Origin: CAMBDR01 sp046597185
GTDB taxonomy: Bacteria; Pseudomonadota; Gammaproteobacteria; Burkholderiales; Burkholderiaceae_D
Direction of reading: 5' to 3'
DNA length: 12,933 bases
Assembly: GCA_046597185.1 (NCBI GenBank)
Contig: JBKJLF010000358.1
Location: 1-12,933 of the forward strand
The position numbers and the translations under genes were made by a program. Positions within the stretch are counted from its first letter, which is position 1; every line of letters begins with the position of its first letter. The notes below the pieces were generated by a model. It made no database searches. It was not told the DNA's origin and saw only the letters and a program-made list of their open reading frames with translations. This document shows positions 8,394-12,933 of this stretch, in pieces.

Positions 8394-8612
8394 CATGGAG
8401 ACAATCAATGCGGCCAACCGTGGGCCAATTAATCGCCATTCTCCAATCGCAACCTTATTCCAAAGTGGGTCTTCTTGCGCAACAAAGGTTTTTGGCTGCG
8501 TCGAGTGGCCGCAGGTACATGTGAGGGCATGCATCTGATGGCGCGTCACCTTCAAGTTCAGTGCTGGCCGCTCTTCTACTTTTACACTTAGTTTTTCGGT
8601 AGCTTCGGTCAT
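8394..8612 (-). pseudogene. Transposase remnant, resembling IS66-family TnpC
   Basis: About 73 codons are readable on the minus strand from an ATG at 8612. They include a CTCGH zinc-finger-like motif followed by W(N)KVAIGEWRLIGPRLAALIVSM. This order (C-x-C-G-H-x-T ... W ... IGPRLAALI) resembles the N-terminal third of IS66-type transposases as I remember them; it needs a database search. The similarity breaks off at about 8394. From there the frame runs into the antisense of the hlyD 3' end, so the element is truncated at both ends. No clear ribosome binding site precedes 8612. Confidence 0.4.
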
Positions 8613-8881
8613 GATTGGATGTCTGTTTTGATTGCAAATGTCCGGCGCAAACAATGCGAAATGTGGGCATATTTTGCAGTATAGCGCGGGAATTTAAAAT
8701 GTCATGCTGTTTGATGCAAAAGCTCGACTTTTTTGAGAATTTTGATTTCTTGATGAGTTATTTTTTATGTGACTTGTTGCAAGGTGGAGGTTTTACCCTG
8801 TCCAACCAACGACCGGGCTTCAGGGGGGAGTGAACGGCTACGCTTTTTTTCCGGCACCATAATTTACCCCAGTTAACATTC

Positions 8882-8951
8882 AACGCTACAATTTAGCGTT
8901 AAGAGAACCAATAATAGCACAATAATGAAACCTAACGGGTGTAACGCTAAA
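8882..8951. repeat. Three-part inverted repeat with core AACGCTA
   Basis: AACGCTA (8882-8888) pairs with TAGCGTT (8894-8900) over a five-base loop. TTTAGCGTTA (8892-8901) is also a perfect 10-base inverted repeat of TAACGCTAAA (8942-8951). The central arm can therefore pair with either side. It could be a protein-binding site, an alternative RNA hairpin or a remnant of element ends; nothing here decides between them. Confidence 0.6.
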
Positions 8952-9055
8952 TGTGCCATTTTATGATGTTGCACAACAAAAACAAATCCTAAGCGACAAT
9001 CACTTTTAAAGTGCGTGGCAGCACCACCATCGCCAAAAAATTGTTTTTACCAACA

Positions 9056-9097
9056 ACCCTGCCCCAACAGGGTGGTACTTCAGGGTGTTGAGGGGGC
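9056..9097. terminator. Candidate (possibly bidirectional) terminator between convergent operons
   Basis: ACCCTG (9056-9061) pairs with CAGGGT (9068-9073). An alternative, longer hairpin pairs GCCCCAACA (9061-9069) with TGTTGAGGGGGC (9086-9097), with a small bulge. CACTTTT follows on the plus strand. A T6 run follows on the minus strand about 15 bases beyond the first stem. The T tracts are not ideally placed, so activity is uncertain. Confidence 0.4.
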
Positions 9098-9146
9098 ACT
9101 TTTCTGCGCCAGAAATACGCGCTTTTACGCTGTCAGCAACACGCGT

Positions 9147-9890
9147 TCATTGTGATGTCGTTGCGACAGCTTGCATTCTTTGGTGATCCTTTAGCTCGCC
9201 GCCTTCGTTTTCCCATCCTTCAAGCTCGCGTTGTTTCAGGGATTTGGCGGTGCCCACGTCGGTGCCTGGCAACGGCGTCAAGGTCGCATCTGAAACGCTG
9301 TTCCACTGCGCAATGACGGACACTTCCGGCTGGTGTGGGTCGTAGCCAAGAATACTCAGCGACGCAGTGCTGAGCGAAAAATGCTGTGCCTCAATTAACT
9401 GCAAACCTATCCATCGTGCCGCCAGCACGCGCCCGAATTGGCCGTGCGAGAACAGCGCGATATTTCCCGCCAGCGTGCGAAGGCGTGCGATCAGGCGATC
9501 CGCACGTGCGGCCACTTGTGCGGGCATTTCCCCGTTTGGGCAACCATCCCGAAAAATATTCCAGTCGGCGCGTTGCTGGCGAATATCAACCGAGCGCTGG
9601 CCCTCATAATCGCCATAGTTCCATTCCACCAAATCCGGCTCGATTTCTGCCGTCGCGCCGAGGCCAGCCCCAGCCCCAGCCCCAGCCAACTCACTGGTTT
9701 GGCGTGCGCGCAGCAAAGGGCTGGTCAGCACCTGCGCAAACGGTATCGCTGCCAGGCGCGCCGCAAGTGCGCGCACCTCTTCTTCACCCTGCGCGGTCAA
9801 GGGCAAGTCGGTGCGGCCAGTGTGCTGGCCAGTGAGCGACCATGCGGTTTGGCCGTGCCGAATCAAATAGAGTTTTGTTGGCGCTTTCAT
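9147..9890 (-). CDS. Histidine phosphatase family protein (phosphoglycerate mutase-like)
   Basis: This 247-residue protein carries the family motif LIRHGQT (His12 is the expected phosphohistidine, beside Arg11). Other conserved residues are Arg61 (SPLLRARQT), Glu89 (EWNYGDYEG) and His149 (SHGQ), which is the full catalytic set. It should move or remove phosphate on a small phosphometabolite. Cofactor-dependent mutase and sugar-phosphate phosphatase cannot be told apart by eye. A Gly/Ala insertion at about 69-77 comes from a hexanucleotide repeat (9665-9688), and about 45 residues after WNSVSD form an unusual polar tail. The ATG overlaps the aldolase stop as ATGA, and a GGGACAGG Shine-Dalgarno-like stretch precedes it, so it is the third gene of the phosphoketolase operon and probably translationally coupled. 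Its place after aldolase and phosphoketolase suggests a role in sugar-phosphate metabolism. Confidence 0.88.
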   Translation of the reverse strand: MKAPTKLYLIRHGQTAWSLTGQHTGRTDLPLTAQGEEEVRALAARLAAIPFAQVLTSPLLRARQTSELAGAGAGAGLGATAEIEPDLVEWNYGDYEGQRSVDIRQQRADWNIFRDGCPNGEMPAQVAARADRLIARLRTLAGNIALFSHGQFGRVLAARWIGLQLIEAQHFSLSTASLSILGYDPHQPEVSVIAQWNSVSDATLTPLPGTDVGTAKSLKQRELEGWENEGGELKDHQRMQAVATTSQ

Positions 9891-10120
9891 GACCTGTCCC
9901 TCACCGCATCGTATTCACCACGGCGCGCAGCCCGGTTGTTGCGGGCGCGATGCAGCAAGGCTTGCTGGGCGGCTTGCACATTGGCTTGCTCGCCACGCCA
10001 AGTGTCCAAAGCCGGCTGCTGGATCGCACGTGCAAATGAAAACCCCAGCCGCCAAGGCAAGCGCGACTTGAATTGGCGATGCATCTCATTCAAACGGGCT
10101 GAGGCCAGTTCGCCGGATTG
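9887..10120 (-). pseudogene. C-terminal fragment of class I fructose-bisphosphate aldolase (frameshifted tail)
   Basis: These 77 codons, read from CAA at 10120, continue the aldolase: QSGELASARLNEMHR, then WRLGFSFARAIQQPALDTW and QQALLHRARNNRAA. These match the usual C-terminal end of bacterial class I aldolases (SFGRALQ...PAL..W; LHRARMNSLA, from memory). The frame differs by two bases from the upstream part (10943-10122). An internal ATG at 10093 would give a 68-residue ORF, but it has no independent ribosome binding site. The TGA at 9889-9887 overlaps the start of the phosphatase gene as ATGA, which marks it as the native gene end. Confidence 0.85.
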
Positions 10121-10943
10121 GACCCGACAAGAACGCGATGCCCGGCACGGCAGCGGGCACGGCGCGCAACAGGCAACGCACGGTGGCGTCGGCCACTTCG
10201 TCCACCGTCGCCTGTTTGGGGCAAGTTAATCCGGGCAGCACCATGTTGGGCTTGAGGATGATGCCCTCCAGCATGACGCTTTGCCGATAAAGCTGATCGA
10301 AAACGGTGCGCAAAACTTGCTCCGTCACTTTTGCGCAGCGCTGCAAAGAATGCTCACCGTCCATCAACACTTCCGGCTCGACGATGGGCACCAACCCGGC
10401 TTCCTGACACAAGGCGGCATAGCGCGCCAGTGCATGCGCATTGGCCTCGATACAGACCTGACCGGGAATGCGCTCGCCGATGGCAATTACCGCGCGCCAC
10501 TTGGCAAAACGCGCACCCATTGCGGCGTATTCGGCCAGCCGCTCGCGCAATCCGTCCAAACCTTCGGTGATTTTCTCGTCGGCGTGTGCTGCCATGGCCT
10601 TGGCACCGGTATCCACTTTAATGCCGGCAATGATGCCCGCGTTGATCAAAATCTTGATCAAGGGCGTGCCCTCTTTTGTTTGCTGGCGAATCGTCTCGTC
10701 AACCAGTATGGCACCACTGATGGACTCATTCAGTCCGGGCGTGGTAACCAGCAATTCGCGCCAGGCACGCCGTGCCGCCTCGTCCTGTGCAATGCCTGAT
10801 TTGGCGAAGCGCTGGTTGCAGGTTGGCGTGCTTTCATCCATCGCCAGCAAACCTTTGTTGTCGGCGAACAGCGCTTGCGCGGTGTGCATTAATTGCTTCG
10901 CAGTCAATTGCTGGCTGGCGGTTGGGGATTCATAGGGCTTCAT
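10086..10943 (-). CDS. Class I fructose-bisphosphate aldolase, N-terminal 274 residues (frameshifted)
   Basis: The enzyme reversibly splits fructose 1,6-bisphosphate into dihydroxyacetone phosphate and glyceraldehyde 3-phosphate through a Schiff base. Visible hallmarks are LLAMDESTPTCNQRF (32-46), IKVDTG (108-113), EPEVLMDG (189-196) and IILKPNMV, in which Lys231 is the expected Schiff-base lysine. Homology holds up to AAVPGIAFLSG (Gly274). After that the frame reads PIRRTGLSPFE and stops, whereas the family continues GGQS. That continuation is present two bases out of frame at 10120-9887; restoring two bases gives about 352 residues, normal for the family. The shift removes the C-terminal quarter, so the product as written is probably inactive unless the shift is a sequencing error. 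AAAGGA lies six bases before the ATG. It is the second gene of the operon, about 29 bases after the phosphoketolase stop. Confidence 0.88.
   Translation of the reverse strand: MKPYESPTASQQLTAKQLMHTAQALFADNKGLLAMDESTPTCNQRFAKSGIAQDEAARRAWRELLVTTPGLNESISGAILVDETIRQQTKEGTPLIKILINAGIIAGIKVDTGAKAMAAHADEKITEGLDGLRERLAEYAAMGARFAKWRAVIAIGERIPGQVCIEANAHALARYAALCQEAGLVPIVEPEVLMDGEHSLQRCAKVTEQVLRTVFDQLYRQSVMLEGIILKPNMVLPGLTCPKQATVDEVADATVRCLLRAVPAAVPGIAFLSGPIRRTGLSPFE
10118..10124 (-). other. Apparent two-base deletion in the aldolase gene
   Basis: The minus strand reads TCG GGT C CAA TCC, where the family motif Ser-Gly-Gly-Gln-Ser predicts TCG GGT GGC CAA TCC. The two missing bases lie between 10122 and 10121. 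Both flanking frames are full-quality aldolase sequence, so the indel is recent or artefactual. Confidence 0.8.
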
Positions 10944-10977
10944 TGGGTTTCCTTTGGGTTTTCATTGGGTTTTCATT
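10939..10977 (-). repeat. Short direct repeats spanning the aldolase ribosome binding site
   Basis: On the minus strand AAACCCAATGAA occurs twice, at 10972-10961 and 10950-10939, with a related AAACCCAAAGGA between. The last copy contains the aldolase start codon and the middle one its Shine-Dalgarno. A four-codon reading frame (Met-Lys-Thr-Gln-stop) starts at 10976, overlapping the phosphoketolase stop. It is probably a small tandem duplication in the intergenic spacer. Confidence 0.65.
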
Positions 10978-12933
10978 GTGTATTGCTCCATTTCCAATTG
11001 CGAATTTCCGGCAGATCCTGGCCGTGCTTGTTAATGTACTGCTTGTGTTCGATTAGCTTGTCCTTCAGGCGCTGCTTCAAATAAATGCCTTTGTCACCCG
11101 TTTTGGGCAGGCGGTCGATGGCGTCCATCACCAGATGGAATCGATCCAGGTCATTCAATACCGTCATGTCGAACGGAGAGGTGACGGTGCCTTCTTCCTT
11201 GTAGCCGCGCACGTGGATGTTGTCGTGATTGGTGCGGCGGTAGGTGAGGCGGTGGATTAACCACGGATAACTGTGGAAGGCGAAAATGACCGGCTTGTCT
11301 TTGGTAAATAGGTCGTCGAAGTCGCTGTCACTCAACCCATGCGGGTGTTCGCGTGGCGGTTGCAAGCGCATCAGATCAACCACATTGACCACCCGGATTT
11401 TCAGCTCGGGCAGTTCCGCGCGTAAGATGGAAACCGCCGCCAGCGCCTCCAGCGTGGGCACGTCACCACAACAGGCCATCACCAGATCAGGTGTTAGCGC
11501 CTGGTCGTTGCTGGCCCATTGCCAGATGCCGACACCTGCGGTGCAATGCTTGATGGCGGCGTCCATCGTCAGCCATTGCGGGGCAGGGTGTTTGCCTGCA
11601 ATCACCACATTGACGTAATGGCGGCTGCGCAGGCAATGATCCATCACCGAGAGCAGGCAGTTGGCATCCGGCGGCAAGTATACCCGCACCACTTCGGCCT
11701 TTTTGTTGACCACGTGATCGATAAAGCCGGGGTCTTGATGGGTGAAGCCATTGTGATCCTGCCGCCAGACGTGCGAGGCCAGCAGATAATTCAGTGAGGC
11801 GATTTTGCGCCGCCATGGCAGATGCGCCGTCACCTTGAGCCACTTGGCATGCTGGTTGAACATCGAATCGACGATGTGGATGAAGGCCTCGTAGCAGTTG
11901 AAAATGCCGTGCCGACCGGTCAGCAGGTAACCTTCCAGCCAGCCTTCGCATTGATGTTCGCTGAGCATTTCCATCACGCGCCCGGTCGGCGCGAGAAATT
12001 CGTCATTTGGCACGCTCGCCGCTTCCCATTGGCGCTGCGTCACCTCGAACAAGGCTGCCAAGCCGTTGGAAATGGTCTCATCCGGGCCGAAGATACGAAA
12101 ATTGCGCTGCGTATCGTTGCGCCTGACGATATCGCGCAGAAAAGGCCCGAGCACGTGCGTGTCGCCGATCCCGCGCACGCCCGGTTCGGGCACCTCGGCT
12201 GCATATTCGCGAAAGTCGGGCATGCGCAAGTCGCGCAACAGCATGCCACCATTGGCGTGCGGGTTCGCGCCCATGCGGCGCGTGCCCTTGGGTGCCAACT
12301 CGGCCAGTTCCGCCAGCAAGCGCCCCTGGTCATCGAACAGTTCTTGCGGTCGGTAACTTTTTAGCCAGTCTTCCAGCCGCCGCAAATGCGCAGGCGGTGC
12401 GTCGGGTGAGACAGCAATCGGCACTTGATGCGCGCGGAACGTGCCTTCAATCTGCCGTCCATCCACCACGTTTGGCCCGGTCCAGCCCTTGGGCGAATTG
12501 AGCACAATCATCGGCCAGCGCGCTCGCGTGGCTTTGTCCACGCGCTCGCCCCCGCCTCCACCTTGGGTGCGTGCGTCACGCTGGATTGTTTTAATCTGCT
12601 CGATCACCTCATCCAGTGTCTGCGCCATCGCTTCATGCATCAATGCCGGGTCGTCGCCTTCGACAAAAAAGGGTGTCCAGCCATAACCACGCAACAACTG
12701 ATCCAATTCCTCATGCGTGATGCGCGCAAGAATGGTCGGGTTGGCGATTTTGTAACCGTTCAGATGCAGAATCGGCAGCACCGCGCCATCGGTCACCGGG
12801 TCGAGAAATTTATTGGAGTGCCAAGCCGTGGCCAGCGGCCCGGTTTCCGCCTCGCCATCCCCGATCACGCAGGCGACGATCAGTTCAGGATTGTCGAACG
12901 CGGCGCCGAAGGCGTGGCTGAGCGAATAGCCCA
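10973..12933 (-). CDS. xfp: Phosphoketolase (xylulose 5-phosphate/fructose 6-phosphate), 5' end outside window
   Basis: Phosphoketolase uses thiamine diphosphate and phosphate to cleave xylulose 5-phosphate (often also fructose 6-phosphate) to acetyl phosphate plus glyceraldehyde 3-phosphate (or erythrose 4-phosphate). The frame is open to the right edge, with 652 residues visible. The family is about 790 residues, so about 140 N-terminal residues are missing. Visible hallmarks are GYSLSHAFGAAFDNP at the edge, the ThDP/Mg-binding GDGEAETGPLATAWHSNKF, LHLNGYKIANPT, WRQDHNGFTHQDPGF and a C-terminal domain with VIFAFHSYPWLIHRL, RGYKEEGTVTSPFDM and LKDKLIEHKQYI. The GTG at 12868 (minus) is internal, not the start. 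It is the first visible gene of a minus-strand operon with aldolase and a phosphatase-like gene. Together these suggest a route from sugar phosphates to acetyl phosphate. Family assignment is very secure. Confidence 0.96.
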   Translation of the reverse strand, partial: GYSLSHAFGAAFDNPELIVACVIGDGEAETGPLATAWHSNKFLDPVTDGAVLPILHLNGYKIANPTILARITHEELDQLLRGYGWTPFFVEGDDPALMHEAMAQTLDEVIEQIKTIQRDARTQGGGGGERVDKATRARWPMIVLNSPKGWTGPNVVDGRQIEGTFRAHQVPIAVSPDAPPAHLRRLEDWLKSYRPQELFDDQGRLLAELAELAPKGTRRMGANPHANGGMLLRDLRMPDFREYAAEVPEPGVRGIGDTHVLGPFLRDIVRRNDTQRNFRIFGPDETISNGLAALFEVTQRQWEAASVPNDEFLAPTGRVMEMLSEHQCEGWLEGYLLTGRHGIFNCYEAFIHIVDSMFNQHAKWLKVTAHLPWRRKIASLNYLLASHVWRQDHNGFTHQDPGFIDHVVNKKAEVVRVYLPPDANCLLSVMDHCLRSRHYVNVVIAGKHPAPQWLTMDAAIKHCTAGVGIWQWASNDQALTPDLVMACCGDVPTLEALAAVSILRAELPELKIRVVNVVDLMRLQPPREHPHGLSDSDFDDLFTKDKPVIFAFHSYPWLIHRLTYRRTNHDNIHVRGYKEEGTVTSPFDMTVLNDLDRFHLVMDAIDRLPKTGDKGIYLKQRLKDKLIEHKQYINKHGQDLPEIRNWKWSNTQ

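Larger units (their letters stand above)
8613..9146. other. Gene-poor, AT-rich region between convergent operons
   Basis: I see no convincing gene here. A plus-strand 72-codon ORF (8615-8833) is Cys/Phe-rich, lacks a Shine-Dalgarno and resembles nothing I know. The region holds the inverted repeats at 8882-8951 and hairpins at 9056-9097. With the transposase remnant next to it, it looks like decayed mobile-element or insertion-junction DNA. Confidence 0.6.

Noticed and set aside
8615..8833. Plus-strand 72-codon ORF
   Set aside because: No Shine-Dalgarno, no recognisable domain, and it spans the decayed intergenic region. Probably chance.
8930..9000. Possible integron attC site (ACCTAAC fits RYYYAAC)
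   Set aside because: No matching GTTRRRY box follows at attC distance, and no integrase or cassette structure is present.
9367..10229. Plus-strand ORFs opposite the phosphatase and aldolase genes
   Set aside because: The minus-strand frames carry full catalytic motifs (RHGQT, SHGQ, aldolase C-terminus). The plus-strand readings are shadows.
11286..12686. Plus-strand ORFs opposite the phosphoketolase gene
   Set aside because: The minus-strand frame is continuous, strongly recognisable phosphoketolase. These are high-GC antisense openings.

Overview
The window looks like a chromosomal segment of a Gram-negative proteobacterium. A betaproteobacterium is my best guess from protein style and moderately high GC; this is inference, as no taxonomic marker is present. 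It has two blocks that converge on a roughly 0.75 kb gene-poor region.

Plus strand, 1-8390: a type I secretion (T1SS) locus for an RTX protein. It opens with the tail of a truncated RTX-like carrier (1-843: Gly/Thr linker plus EF-hand-like region, with no RTX repeats or secretion signal). Next is a small AT-rich, membrane-anchored protein of immunity-like type (840-1310). Then comes a second RTX gene (1314-4690): an N-terminal domain with conserved His/Glu/Asp/Asn positions resembling DUF6973, a hexanucleotide-encoded Gly/Thr linker, EF-hand-like Ca-binding loops, a helical region, two RTX blocks and a C-terminal T1SS signal. A one-base deficit in the linker (near 1806) splits this gene into two open frames. 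A probable intrinsic terminator follows, then the HlyB-type ABC exporter with a degenerate C39 domain (4784-6955) and the HlyD-type adaptor (6963-8390). No TolC-type outer-membrane gene and no HlyC acyltransferase gene is visible.

Gene-poor region, 8391-9146: a minus-strand remnant resembling an IS66-family transposase begins four bases after the hlyD stop. AT-rich sequence with inverted repeats follows, then a candidate terminator between the convergent operons.

Minus strand, 12933-9147: a central carbon operon of phosphoketolase (5' end outside the window), class I fructose-bisphosphate aldolase and a histidine-phosphatase/phosphoglycerate-mutase-like protein. The aldolase is split by an apparent two-base deletion at 10121/10122. 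Its true C-terminus lies in the next frame, and its stop overlaps the phosphatase start as ATGA.

The most interesting idea is that the left block is a polymorphic toxin locus with reversed polarity. The secretion signal is C-terminal and the variable domain N-terminal, so the displaced cassette (upstream domain + truncated carrier + small immunity-like gene) lies upstream of the full-length carrier and shares about 0.7 kb of homology with it. Recombination there could swap the N-terminal domain on the secreted carrier.
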